Assembly: GCF_002078175.1 (NCBI RefSeq)
Contig: NZ_MWFK01000001.1
Coordinates: 5,332,001-5,396,000 of the forward strand
Direction of reading: 5' to 3'
Source of the DNA: Streptomyces sp. M41(2017)
GTDB taxonomy: Bacteria > Actinomycetota > Actinomycetes > Streptomycetales > Streptomycetaceae
DNA: 64,000 nt
Shown here piece by piece: positions 51,529 through 60,727 of this stretch; within the stretch, counting starts at the first letter, position 1; every line of letters begins with the position of its first letter. The notes below the pieces were generated by a model. It saw only the letters and a list, made by a program, of their open reading frames with translations. It was not told the origin of the DNA and ran no database searches. The position numbers and the translations under genes were made by a program.

Positions 51529-53802
51529 TTGAACGGGAACCATGGTTCCGCGCGTCGACGCAGACGTGCCGCCGCCCTCGCCCTCACCACCGCCGGTTCG
51601 TTGCTCGCCCTCGCCCTCCACGGCTCCGCGTCCGCCGCCCCGGCGGACCCCGGCCCCGCCACCACGCGGATCACCGCCGAACCCCGGGCGGCGGCCGCCC
51701 AGGTCCCGCTGTCGCCCGCCAGGCGCACGACCCTCGTCAAGAGCGCCACGGCCGAGGCGGGCGCCACCGCGCGCCGGCTCGGACTCGGCACCCGGGAGAA
51801 GCTCGTCGTCAAGGACGTGGTCCAGGACGCCGACGGCACGACCCACACGCGGTACGAGCGGACGTACGCCGGGCTCCCGGTGCTCGGCGGCGACCTGGTC
51901 GTCCACCTGAAGGACGGCCGGACCACCGTGTCCGAGGCCACCCGCTCCACCATCACGGTGCCGAGCACCACACCCCGCAGGTCCGCCGCCGACGCCAGGG
52001 CGAAGGCCCTCGCCGTGAGCAGGAAGGCGGCCGTCGGACGTCCCGCCGTGGACGCGGCGCCGCGGCTCGTCGTGTGGGCGGCCGAAGGCCGGCCCGTGCT
52101 GGCCTGGGAGTCCGTCGTCGAAGGGTTCCAGCACGACGGGACGCCGAGCGCGCTGCACGTCGTCACCGACGCCGCCACCGGCAAGGTCGCCTCCCGGTAC
52201 GAGGACGTCCACACGGGCACGGGCACCGGCCAGTTCAGCGGCACGGTCCCCCTCTCCACCACGCCCTCCGGCTCCACGTACCAACTCGTCGACGCGGACC
52301 GGGCGGGCCACCGCACCTACGACCTCAACCAGGGGACGACCGGCACCGGGACGCTCTACACCGACGACAACGATGTCTGGGGCGACGGAACCCAGAGCGA
52401 CCGGCAGACCGCCGGGGTGGACGTCGCGTACGGCGCCGCCGCGACCTGGGACTACTACAAGGACGTCTTCGGCCGCAACGGCATCCGCAACGACGGCGTC
52501 GCCGCCTACAGCCGGGCCCACTACGGCAACAACTACGTCAACGCGTTCTGGTCCGACAGCTGCTTCTGCATGACGTACGGCGACGGCGCGAGCAACACCC
52601 ACCCCCTGACGGCGCTCGACGTGGCGGCCCACGAGATGAGCCACGGCGTCACCAGCGCCACCGCCAACCTGACCTACTCGGGAGAGTCCGGCGGCCTCAA
52701 CGAGGCGACGTCGGACATCTTCGCCGCGGCCGTGGAGTTCCACTCCGACCTCGCGGCGGACGTGCCCGACTACCTCGTCGGAGAGAAGATCGACATCCGC
52801 GGCAACGGCACGCCGCTGCGGTACATGGACAAGCCCTCCAGGGACGGATCCTCCCGCGACTCCTGGGACCCCTCGCTCGGCGGCCTCGACGTCCACTACT
52901 CCTCGGGCCCCGCGAACCACTTCTTCTACCTGCTGTCCGAGGGCAGCGGCGCCAAGACCGTCAACGGCGTCGCGTACGACAGTCCGACCGCCGACGGACT
53001 GCCGGTCACCGGCGTCGGCATCGAGAACGCCTCCCGCATCTGGTACCGCGCACTGACCACGTACATGACGTCGACGACCGACTACGCGGCTGCCAGGGTC
53101 GCCACCCTGCGGGCCGCGGCCGACCTCTTCGGCGCCTACAGCGCCACCTACCTCGCCGTCGCCGACGCCTGGGCCGGCATCGACGTCGGTGACCGCGTCG
53201 CCCTGGGCGTCAACATCGCCCCGATCGCCGACCAGACCTCCGGCGTCGGCCAGGACGTCTCGCTCCAGGTCGACGCCTACACCACCAACGCCGACGCGAG
53301 CCTGACCTACACCGCCACCGGCCTGCCGGACGGCCTGACCATCAGCACCGCCGGCCTGGTCTCCGGGGTCCCCACCACCACCGGGACCAGCGACACCACC
53401 GTCACCGTGACCGACAGCACCGGCGCCACCGTCTCCGTGGGCTTCACGTGGCGCGTCGCGTACGTCTACGCCAACAGCACCCGCGTGGACATCCCCGACC
53501 TGGGCGCGGCGGTGGAGTCGCCGGTCACCATCACCGGCCGCCCCGGCAACGCCTCGGCCACCACCGAGGTCTACGTCAACATCGTGCACACCTACCGGGG
53601 TGACCTGACGGTCGACCTGGTCGGCCCCGACGGCACCGTGTACTCGCTGCTGAACCGCAGCGGTGGCTCCGCCGACAACGTGGACCGGACGTTCACGGTG
53701 GACGCCTCGGCCCAGCCGGTCGACGGCACCTGGAAGCTGCGCGTCCGCGACCTCGCCTCCATCGACGTGGGCTACATCCAGCAGTGGCGGATCACGCCCT
53801 GA
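51529..53802 (+). CDS. Secreted M4 (thermolysin-like) neutral protease with P domain
   Basis: A 757-residue preproprotease: signal peptide (about 1-37), FTP/PepSY propeptide (about 60-225), M4 catalytic domain with zinc site HEMSH at 368-372 and third ligand Glu392 in GGLNEATSD, M4 C-terminal domain with catalytic His in DVHYSSGPANHFFY, a putative-Ig (He_PIG-like) module (about 565-645), and a C-terminal proprotein-convertase P domain. TTG start at 51529, chosen because AAGGAG sits 8 nt upstream and the signal peptide begins there. Exported nutrient protease. Confidence 0.92.
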   Translation: MNGNHGSARRRRRAAALALTTAGSLLALALHGSASAAPADPGPATTRITAEPRAAAAQVPLSPARRTTLVKSATAEAGATARRLGLGTREKLVVKDVVQDADGTTHTRYERTYAGLPVLGGDLVVHLKDGRTTVSEATRSTITVPSTTPRRSAADARAKALAVSRKAAVGRPAVDAAPRLVVWAAEGRPVLAWESVVEGFQHDGTPSALHVVTDAATGKVASRYEDVHTGTGTGQFSGTVPLSTTPSGSTYQLVDADRAGHRTYDLNQGTTGTGTLYTDDNDVWGDGTQSDRQTAGVDVAYGAAATWDYYKDVFGRNGIRNDGVAAYSRAHYGNNYVNAFWSDSCFCMTYGDGASNTHPLTALDVAAHEMSHGVTSATANLTYSGESGGLNEATSDIFAAAVEFHSDLAADVPDYLVGEKIDIRGNGTPLRYMDKPSRDGSSRDSWDPSLGGLDVHYSSGPANHFFYLLSEGSGAKTVNGVAYDSPTADGLPVTGVGIENASRIWYRALTTYMTSTTDYAAARVATLRAAADLFGAYSATYLAVADAWAGIDVGDRVALGVNIAPIADQTSGVGQDVSLQVDAYTTNADASLTYTATGLPDGLTISTAGLVSGVPTTTGTSDTTVTVTDSTGATVSVGFTWRVAYVYANSTRVDIPDLGAAVESPVTITGRPGNASATTEVYVNIVHTYRGDLTVDLVGPDGTVYSLLNRSGGSADNVDRTFTVDASAQPVDGTWKLRVRDLASIDVGYIQQWRITP

Positions 53803-53817
53803 CACCGGGTTCCCCGC

Positions 53818-53849
53818 GGGCGTCCCGTCGCTTCGGCGGCGGGACGCCC
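53818..53849 (+). terminator. Hairpin terminator after the M4 protease gene
   Basis: A 14-bp stem with one G-T pair (53818-53831 with 53836-53849) closed by a TTCG tetraloop, 15 nt after the stop. Confidence 0.85.
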
Positions 53850-53908
53850 CCCGGATGCCTCACGATGGGAGGACGGCACCCTTCCGGCAGCAGTCTGAGG
53901 AGCGCGGG

Positions 53909-55597
53909 ATGGACTACTACGACCTCGGCACCCACAGCCGTCCGGTGACGACCACGTCGCCCGAGGCGCAACGGTGGTTCGACCGCGGGCTGGTGTGGTC
54001 CTACGCCTTCCACCACGAGGAGGCCGTCTCCTGCTTCGAGGCCGCCGCGGCGGCCGATCCCGACTGCGCCATGGCGTACTGGGGCATCGCCTACGCCCTC
54101 GGGCCCAACTACAACAAGCCGTGGGAGTTCTTCGACGGCGACGACCTGAGCCGTACGGTCGAACGCACCCACGCCGCCGTGCGGTTCGCCCGCGCGAAGT
54201 CGGACACCGCGACCCCGGCCGAACAGGCCCTGATCGGGGCGCTGGAGCTGCGCTACCCGCGCGCGGAACCCGTCGAGGACTGCTCGGTGTGGAACGCGCC
54301 CTACGCGGACGCCATGCGCACCGTGTACGAAGGCGCCCCCGACGACCTCGACATCGCCGCCCTCCACGCCGACGCGCTGATGAACCTGACCCCGTGGCAG
54401 CTGTGGGACCTGCGGACCGGCGAACCGGCCGAGGGCGCCCGGACGGCCGAGGCGAGGGCGGTGCTGGAGCGGGCGCTCGCCACGGCGGCGGGGGAGCGGC
54501 ACCCCGGACTCCTGCACCTGTACATCCACCTCATGGAGATGTCTCCCACGCCCGAGACCGCGCTGCCCGTCGCGGACCGGCTGCGGGGTCTGGTGCCGGA
54601 CGCGGGGCATCTCCAGCACATGCCCACGCATCTGGACGTGCTGTGCGGCGACTACCGGCGGGTGGTGGCGGACAACGGCACCGCGATCGCCGCCGACGAG
54701 AAGTACCGTGCGCGGGCGGGCGCGATGAACTTCTACACCCTGTACCGCTCGCACAACTACCACTTCCGGATCTACGGAGCGATGTTCCTCGGCCGGTCGG
54801 CGATCGCCCTGGAGACCGCCGCGCAGCTCGAAGCCTCCATCCCGGACGAGCTGTTGCGCGTACAGAGCCCGCCGATGGCGGACTGGCTGGAGAGCTTCCT
54901 TGCCATGCGGGTCCACGTGCTGATCCGGTTCGGCCGCTGGGACGACATCCTGCGCCTGCCCCTGCCCGCCGACCCCCGGCTGCACTGCGTGACCACGGCG
55001 ATGCTCCACTACGCGCGCGGTGTCGCCCTGTCCGCCACCGGCCGCGTCACCGAGGCGGAGACGGAGCGCGACCTGTTCGGCGAAGCGGTCACCCGGGTCC
55101 CCGAGACCCGCATGCTCTTCAACAACACCTGCGCGGACATCCTCGCCATCGCATCGGAGATGCTCGACGGCGAACTGGCCTACCGCAAGGGCGACCACGA
55201 CACCGCGTTCGCCGCGCTGGAGCGCTCGATCGCCCTGGACGACGGCCTTCCCTACGACGAGCCGTGGGGCTGGATGCAGCCCACCCGGCACGCCTACGGC
55301 GCCCTGCTGCTCGAACAGGGGCGGGTGGCCGAGGCGGAAGCCGTCTACCGCGCCGACCTCGGCATCGACGACACCCTGCCCCGCCCCTCCCAGCACCCCG
55401 GCAACGTCTGGGCCCTGCACGGCTTCCACGAATGCCTGGTCAGGCTCGGCAGGACGGGGGAGGCGCAGATCGTGGGACAGCAGCTGAGGACGGCGCTCGC
55501 GCAGGCGGACGTACGGATCGAGGCGTCCTGCTTCTGCCGCCTGGAGACGTCGGCGGCCACGCCCGCCACCGGCGCGGCGGACCACGACTGCTGCTGA
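53909..55597 (+). CDS. TPR repeat protein
   Basis: A 562-residue protein: N-terminal YYDLGTHSRPVTTTSPEAQRWFDRGLVWSYAFHHEEAVSCFEAAAAADPDCAMAYWGIAYALGPNYNKPW is a TPR-type helical hairpin with the family-specific FHHEEA. Further TPR units occur to the C-terminus (LAYRKGDHDTAFAALERSI, ALLLEQGRVAEAEAVYRAD). It ends in Cys-rich SCFCRLETSA...DHDCC. ATG at 53909 with GAGGAG. Common in actinobacteria, function unknown; a scaffold role is typical of TPR. Confidence 0.85.
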   Translation: MDYYDLGTHSRPVTTTSPEAQRWFDRGLVWSYAFHHEEAVSCFEAAAAADPDCAMAYWGIAYALGPNYNKPWEFFDGDDLSRTVERTHAAVRFARAKSDTATPAEQALIGALELRYPRAEPVEDCSVWNAPYADAMRTVYEGAPDDLDIAALHADALMNLTPWQLWDLRTGEPAEGARTAEARAVLERALATAAGERHPGLLHLYIHLMEMSPTPETALPVADRLRGLVPDAGHLQHMPTHLDVLCGDYRRVVADNGTAIAADEKYRARAGAMNFYTLYRSHNYHFRIYGAMFLGRSAIALETAAQLEASIPDELLRVQSPPMADWLESFLAMRVHVLIRFGRWDDILRLPLPADPRLHCVTTAMLHYARGVALSATGRVTEAETERDLFGEAVTRVPETRMLFNNTCADILAIASEMLDGELAYRKGDHDTAFAALERSIALDDGLPYDEPWGWMQPTRHAYGALLLEQGRVAEAEAVYRADLGIDDTLPRPSQHPGNVWALHGFHECLVRLGRTGEAQIVGQQLRTALAQADVRIEASCFCRLETSAATPATGAADHDCC

Positions 55598-55975
55598 CAC
55601 GCCGTCAAGCAGGCCTTGAAGAAGCCTCTTTCACAGTCCTCCGCACGGCGCCCGCCCCCGCACGCGGGGGTGTGGGGCGCGGTCGTGCCTTCAAGCCTTG
55701 ACGGGACGCCCGCCGCGCCCGGCCCGCCCTCGCCGTCTCCCTCCAGGTCACGTCCTTCGGGGTGGTTCACCGATCGGGCCGCTGTGAAAGCGAGTTGAAG
55801 AAACTCGCGTCACGGCTCTTGCCACCCCAATGGTTCATTACTTAAATCAAACCGTGAACTAAGCGCCTCCCAGGGCTGGTTCACGCTCATCGGTCGCACG
55901 GGGCAGAGCTCCCTCCTGCGTCCTCGTTCCCGTGCGTCCGCTCCGCTCGTCACCCCACCCGCATGGAGTCACGGC
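55598..55975. other. 378-bp intergenic region upstream of the discoidin/beta-helix protein gene
   Basis: No gene is seen. It includes GCGAGTT-GAAGA-AACTCGC (55790-55808), and an unusually AT-rich stretch TTCATTACTTAAATCAAACC (55834-55853) followed by GTGAACTAAG, probably the promoter. Two copies of TGGTTCAC (55763-55770, 55879-55886) flank that stretch. Confidence 0.6.
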
Positions 55976-58519
55976 ATGAAACTGAGATCCTTGGGTGTCG
56001 CGCTCGCCGCCATGGCCGCGCTCGTCACCCTGCCCCTGCAAAGCCCGGCCGCCGCGGCCGACCTGCCGCTGTCCCAGGGCAAGACGGCCACGTCGTCCTC
56101 GGACGAGAACGGGGGCACCGCGGCCGCCAACGCCGTCGACGGCAACACCGCCACCCGGTGGTCCTCCGCCGCCCTGGACACCCAGTGGCTCCAGGTCGAC
56201 CTCGGCTCCTCGGCCACCATCACCAAGGTCGTCCTCAACTGGGAGGCCGCGTACGGCAGCGACTACAAGATCCAGACGTCCCCGGACGGGAGCACCTGGA
56301 CCGACATCAAGTCCGTGACCGGCGGCGACGGCGGCACCGACAGCCTCGACGTCTCCGGGCAGGGCCGGTACGTCCGCATGTACGGCGTCCACCGGGCCAC
56401 CCAGTACGGCTACTCCCTCTGGGAGTTCCAGGTGTTCGGCAGCGGCGGCACCACCCAGCCCGCGGGCTGTGACACGGCCAACGCCGCCCAGGGCAAGACG
56501 GCGAGTGCCTCCTCGACCGAGAACGCCGGCACCCCGGCGTCGGCCGCGTTCGACGGCAACACCGGCACCCGCTGGTCCAGCGCGGCCTCCGACCCGCAGT
56601 GGATCCAGGTCGACCTCGGATCGTCCAAGGACCTGTGCCGCGTCGACCTCAACTGGGAGGCCGCGTACGGCAAGGCCTTCCAGATCCAGGCCTCCGCGGA
56701 CGGGCAGAGCTGGACCACGCTCAAGTCCGTCACCGACGGCACCGCCGGCGCGACGTCCTACGACGTCTCCGGCCAGGGCCGCTACGTGCGGATCAACGGG
56801 ACCACCCGTGGCACCGGATACGGATACTCGCTCTGGGAGGTGGCCGTCCACACCGGTTCAGGCGGCGGCAGCGGACCCGTGCAGGGCGGCGGAGACCTCG
56901 GCCCCAACGTGATCGTCGTCGACCCCTCGACGCCCAACCTCCAGGCCAAGTTCGACCAGGTCTTCGCGCAGCAGGAGTCGAACCAGTTCGGCACCGGCCG
57001 CTACCAGTTCCTGATGAAGCCCGGCACCTACAACGGGATCAACGCCCAGGTCGGCTTCTACACCTCGGTCTCGGGCCTCGGCCTCAACCCCGACGACGTC
57101 CACATCAACGGTGACATCACCGTCGACGCCGGCTGGTTCAACGGCAACGCGACCCAGAACTTCTGGCGTTCGGCGGAGAACCTGTCGATCACGCCCTCCA
57201 ACGGCACCGACCGGTGGGCGGTGGCCCAGGCGGCCCCCTTCCGCCGCATCCACGTGCAGGGCGGCCTCAACCTCGCGCCGAACGGCTACGGTTGGGCCTC
57301 CGGCGGTTACATCGCCGACTCCAAGATCGACGGTACGGTCGGCCCCTACTCCCAGCAGCAGTGGTACACCCGTGACAGCTCCGTCGGCGGCTGGACCAAC
57401 GGCGTCTGGAACATGACGTTCTCCGGTGTGCAGGGAGCCCCGGCCACCAACTTCGACTCCGGCCCGTACACCACCCTGGACAACACCCCCGTCTCGCGCG
57501 AGAAGCCGTACCTCTACATGGACGGCAACGCGTACAAGGTGTTCGTGCCCTCCAAGCGCACCAACGCGCGCGGCGTCTCCTGGCCCAACACGCCCGGTAC
57601 GTCGCTCCCGCTGGACCAGTTCTACGTGGTCAAGCCCGGCGCGACCGCGGCGACCATCAACGCCGCCCTCGCCCAGGGCCTGAATCTGCTCTTCACCCCG
57701 GGCGTCTACCACCTCGACCAGACCATCAACGTGAACCGGGCGAACACCGTCGTCCTCGGTCTCGGTCTGGCGACCATCATTCCGGACAACGGCGTCGACG
57801 CCATGCACGTGGCGGACGTCGACGGAGTCAGGCTCGCCGGGTTCCTCATCGACGCCGGCCGGTCCAACTCCAACACCCTGCTGCAGATCGGCCCGGCCAA
57901 CAGCTCCGCCGACCACGCGGCCAACCCCACCACCATGCAGGACGTGTTCGTGCGCATCGGTGGTGCCGGCCCCGGCCTCGCCACCAACTCCGTCGTGGTC
58001 AACAGCGACGACGTGGTGGTCGACCACACCTGGCTCTGGCGCGCCGACCACGGTGAAGGCGTCGGCTGGGAGACCAACCGGGCCGACTACGGCCTCGTGG
58101 TCAACGGCGACGACGTCCTCACCACCGGCCTGTTCGTCGAACACTTCAACAAGTACGACGTGCTGTGGAACGGCGAACGCGGGCGCACGATCTTCTTCCA
58201 GAACGAGAAGGCGTACGACGTGCCGAACTCCGCCGCCATCACCCATGACGGCATCGTCGGATACGCGGCCTACAAGGTCGCCGACTCCGTCAACGTGCAC
58301 GAGGCATGGGGCATGGGAAGTTACTGCAACTTCACCTCGGACCCGTCCATCGTGCAGGCCCACGGCTTCCAGGTGCCGGTCAAGACAGGGATCAAGCTGC
58401 ACGACATCCTGGTGATCTCCCTGGGCGGCAAGGGCCAGTACGCCCACGTCGTCAACAACACCGGTTCACCCACGTCGGGGACGGACACCGTTCCCTCGAA
58501 GATCACGCAGTTCCCGTGA
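55976..58519 (+). CDS. Secreted protein with two discoidin (F5/8 C, CBM32-like) domains and a beta-helix
   Basis: An 847-residue exported protein: signal peptide 1-27, two F5/8-type C domains (about 33-160 and 170-295; both have NAVDGNTATRWSS-like and VDLGSS motifs), a Gly/Ser linker, and a right-handed beta-helix region (about 305-847; GTYNGINAQVGFYTSVSGLGLNPDDVHINGD, VVLGLGLATIIPDNG, WLWRADHGEGVGW). Close relatives are often mislabelled adenylyl cyclase or coagulation factor. Likely a polysaccharide-binding or -degrading enzyme, but catalytic residues are not identifiable. Confidence 0.85.
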   Translation: MKLRSLGVALAAMAALVTLPLQSPAAAADLPLSQGKTATSSSDENGGTAAANAVDGNTATRWSSAALDTQWLQVDLGSSATITKVVLNWEAAYGSDYKIQTSPDGSTWTDIKSVTGGDGGTDSLDVSGQGRYVRMYGVHRATQYGYSLWEFQVFGSGGTTQPAGCDTANAAQGKTASASSTENAGTPASAAFDGNTGTRWSSAASDPQWIQVDLGSSKDLCRVDLNWEAAYGKAFQIQASADGQSWTTLKSVTDGTAGATSYDVSGQGRYVRINGTTRGTGYGYSLWEVAVHTGSGGGSGPVQGGGDLGPNVIVVDPSTPNLQAKFDQVFAQQESNQFGTGRYQFLMKPGTYNGINAQVGFYTSVSGLGLNPDDVHINGDITVDAGWFNGNATQNFWRSAENLSITPSNGTDRWAVAQAAPFRRIHVQGGLNLAPNGYGWASGGYIADSKIDGTVGPYSQQQWYTRDSSVGGWTNGVWNMTFSGVQGAPATNFDSGPYTTLDNTPVSREKPYLYMDGNAYKVFVPSKRTNARGVSWPNTPGTSLPLDQFYVVKPGATAATINAALAQGLNLLFTPGVYHLDQTINVNRANTVVLGLGLATIIPDNGVDAMHVADVDGVRLAGFLIDAGRSNSNTLLQIGPANSSADHAANPTTMQDVFVRIGGAGPGLATNSVVVNSDDVVVDHTWLWRADHGEGVGWETNRADYGLVVNGDDVLTTGLFVEHFNKYDVLWNGERGRTIFFQNEKAYDVPNSAAITHDGIVGYAAYKVADSVNVHEAWGMGSYCNFTSDPSIVQAHGFQVPVKTGIKLHDILVISLGGKGQYAHVVNNTGSPTSGTDTVPSKITQFP

Positions 58520-58582
58520 GCGTGACCGCGACCGTGACGGCCTGATGGTGTGACGTCACGGCACGGCACGGCATGACAGGAC

Positions 58583-58626
58583 GCGGGTGCCGGGTTCCCT
58601 CTCCGAGGAGGGAACCCGGCACCCGC
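58583..58626. terminator. Hairpin terminator between convergent genes
   Basis: A perfect 18-bp stem (58583-58600 with 58609-58626), 8-nt loop. Confidence 0.9.
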
Positions 58627-58709
58627 ATCGCTCTTTCGCGCCCGGCGCAGAGGCCGACGCCGACGCCCGCACGTCACTCGCACGAGGTGCGCTCCCGGCT
58701 CCGGCCATC

Positions 58710-59066
58710 TCAGAACGAGCGGCGGCGCAGCCGTCCCGGGCGGGCCGGCATCCTGTCCGGAACGGTGTCGAAGGGGTCGTCGTGCGCTCGGGCGCCCTCG
58801 TGGTCGGGCGGCCCGGCCGGCTCCACCAGAGCCGCGTGCGCCATGAGGCGGCGGGCCAGTTCACGTGCCTCGGCCGGGGTGAGCGAGGCCCAGGCCCCGT
58901 GCTCGTCGCCCTGATCGGGTCCCACGTCCAGCGTGACGCGGCCGACCGGCCGGTCCGGGGAGAACAGCCGCAGTTCCTTCACGGCGATCCTTCGGCCGCA
59001 GGACGTCACCAGCGGCGTGTCGGCCGCCCTCGCCCCGCCCGCGCCCGCCTGTCCGAACCTCGTCAT
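58710..59066 (-). CDS. Conserved protein of unknown function
   Basis: A 118-residue protein from ATG 59064-59066: MTRFGQAGAGGARAADTPLVTSCGRRIAVKELRLFSPDRPVGRVTLDVGPDQGDEHGAWASLTPAEARELARRLMAHAALVEPAG. The middle (LDVGPD...SLTPAEARELARRLMAHA) fits a beta strand followed by an amphipathic helix as in small regulatory adaptors. The tail is charged and probably disordered. No family is recognised. Confidence 0.65.
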   Translation of the reverse strand: MTRFGQAGAGGARAADTPLVTSCGRRIAVKELRLFSPDRPVGRVTLDVGPDQGDEHGAWASLTPAEARELARRLMAHAALVEPAGPPDHEGARAHDDPFDTVPDRMPARPGRLRRRSF

Positions 59067-59418
59067 CGCTCTCACGCCTTTCCACGAACAGTCCCGTCGG
59101 CCGGTCCACCGTCCGAGGTGGGACCCCGTCCACCGGTTCCCGTCAGCTGTCCGAATCAGCGTCGGTGGGCCCGGGTTTGTTCCCGCCCTCGGCACGTCAC
59201 GCGCGTTCCGGAGTGGCCCCGGCGACGACAGGGGGCGCCCGCCGCAACGTACGGCCGAGCGGGTGACCCGGGCCTCACACCGATGCCCCGTCCGAGTGGC
59301 GGGCGGTGACCCGCGCCCCTAGTAATGGGCAGCGGGCCGCGAACGGAATCGGGGACCGGAGAGCGGTCGCACCGTGCGTCGCCTGCGCGGCCGCAGCACA
59401 GTATTTGGAGCAAAGAAG
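59067..59418. other. 352-bp intergenic region upstream of the repeat membrane protein
   Basis: No gene is supported. It must hold divergent promoters for the unknown protein and for the repeat protein; TAGTAAT (59319-59325) and CAGTATTTGG (59398-59407) are the only AT-rich elements near the plus-strand gene. Confidence 0.5.
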
Positions 59419-60528
59419 ATGAGCACCCCCCTTTCCTCTCCCGCCCCGGACCGTTCCGGCATATCCCTCGACACCCACGACACCCCGCCCCCACCGCAAC
59501 ACCCCGACCCGTTCGAGGGCCTGGTGCACGCGGCAGTCGCCGATCGGCCCCTGGAAGAGGTCATCCAGCTCATCACGCTGCTGGAACAGTCACCGGACCA
59601 CGCCCGAGCCGCCGTCGACGCACTCAGGGCCGTGGCGGTGGACCGCCCCGTCGACGACGTCGGCCGGCTCGTGGCCGAGCTGGCCAGCCCGCCCCGCGAT
59701 CCCGACAGCGCGGACGAGGTGATCCGCTCGGCGGCCGAGTCCCGCCCCGTCGAGGACGTCAGCCGCCTGATGGCGCTCCTGCACAGCCCGTCGGTCGAGG
59801 CCCACTGCGCCCAGGAGGCCGTTCGCGCGGTCGCCGCGCACCGGCCCGTCGAGGAACTCGTCGAACTCATCGGCCGGTTGTCCGACGAGCGCACCCGCCG
59901 GGACGCCCCGGCCGCGGGCGACCCCGAGCACGACCGTCCCGCGGCGGCAGCGCCGGCCACGGCGTTGCCGCCGTCGTCCGTCGCGGAGACGGCCGGCCCC
60001 GCGGCGAGGCCCGCGACCGGACAGGACCGTGACGCACCGCGGGAGCACCCCGAACGCGCGCCCAGGACACGGGGGGAGCGCGACCCCGTGAGGACCGCCG
60101 CACCCCCGGACTGGCCGCGCCGCGTGGCGGCCGTCGCCCTCGTCGTGTGCGGCGCGACGTACCTGCCGCTGCGCCAGGACGGCGCCTCGCTGCCGGTCCG
60201 GGGCTTCGGTGTGGCCGTGTTCGCGCTGTGCCTCGTCCTCGCGGCGGCCCTGCTGCTGCGCGGCGCGGTGCCCCTGCTCGTCGCGGCCGTCCTGGTGCCG
60301 TCGGCCCTCGCCGGCCTCGAACTGCTCGACGGCCGGCTCCACTCGACGTCCCTGTCCCAGGCGCTGGACATCGCGGCCGCACCACCGTGGGCGGCCGGTG
60401 CCGCCTCGGCGGCCACGGCTCTGGTGGCCCTGGCCGCGCTGCTCGTCGCCCTGGCCACCGGGTGGAACGCCCGCCGCCCCGCACCGCCACGGGCGGCGAA
60501 GCCGGACCCCGACCGAGTGGCCCGCTGA
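59419..60528 (+). CDS. Membrane protein with four N-terminal ~33-residue helical repeats
   Basis: A 369-residue protein. Residues 32-160 contain four tandem repeats of 33-34 residues with core RP(L/V)(E/D)(E/D)VxxLIxxL, starting at about 32, 66, 99 and 132. A Pro/Ala/Arg-rich linker follows (about 165-230), then about four membrane segments (about 236-251, 262-281, 282-303, 322-347) and a short basic tail. ATG 59419 with TTTGGAG upstream. The repeats suggest a helical-repeat scaffold on the cytoplasmic face. No known family. Confidence 0.75.
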   Translation: MSTPLSSPAPDRSGISLDTHDTPPPPQHPDPFEGLVHAAVADRPLEEVIQLITLLEQSPDHARAAVDALRAVAVDRPVDDVGRLVAELASPPRDPDSADEVIRSAAESRPVEDVSRLMALLHSPSVEAHCAQEAVRAVAAHRPVEELVELIGRLSDERTRRDAPAAGDPEHDRPAAAAPATALPPSSVAETAGPAARPATGQDRDAPREHPERAPRTRGERDPVRTAAPPDWPRRVAAVALVVCGATYLPLRQDGASLPVRGFGVAVFALCLVLAAALLLRGAVPLLVAAVLVPSALAGLELLDGRLHSTSLSQALDIAAAPPWAAGAASAATALVALAALLVALATGWNARRPAPPRAAKPDPDRVAR

Positions 60529-60547
60529 CAGGCGGCGGCCGCTGAAC

Positions 60548-60590
60548 GGCCCGCCCGGCGAGTGATAGCGCTCCGCTCGCCGGGCGGGCC
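60548..60590. terminator. Hairpin terminator between convergent genes
   Basis: A perfect 15-bp stem (60548-60562 with 60576-60590), 13-nt loop. Confidence 0.8.
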
Positions 60591-60727
60591 ACCCCCCGGA
60601 CGGCGTCCACCGAGGGACACGGCTGATGTGTCCCGGCCCGATCCGAGTACGAGGAACGCCCGGCGCGGGGACCGGGGCGCTCGCCCCAAGCGGCCGCCGG
60701 TGCGCTCGCTCCGAGCGGGTGCCGGGT

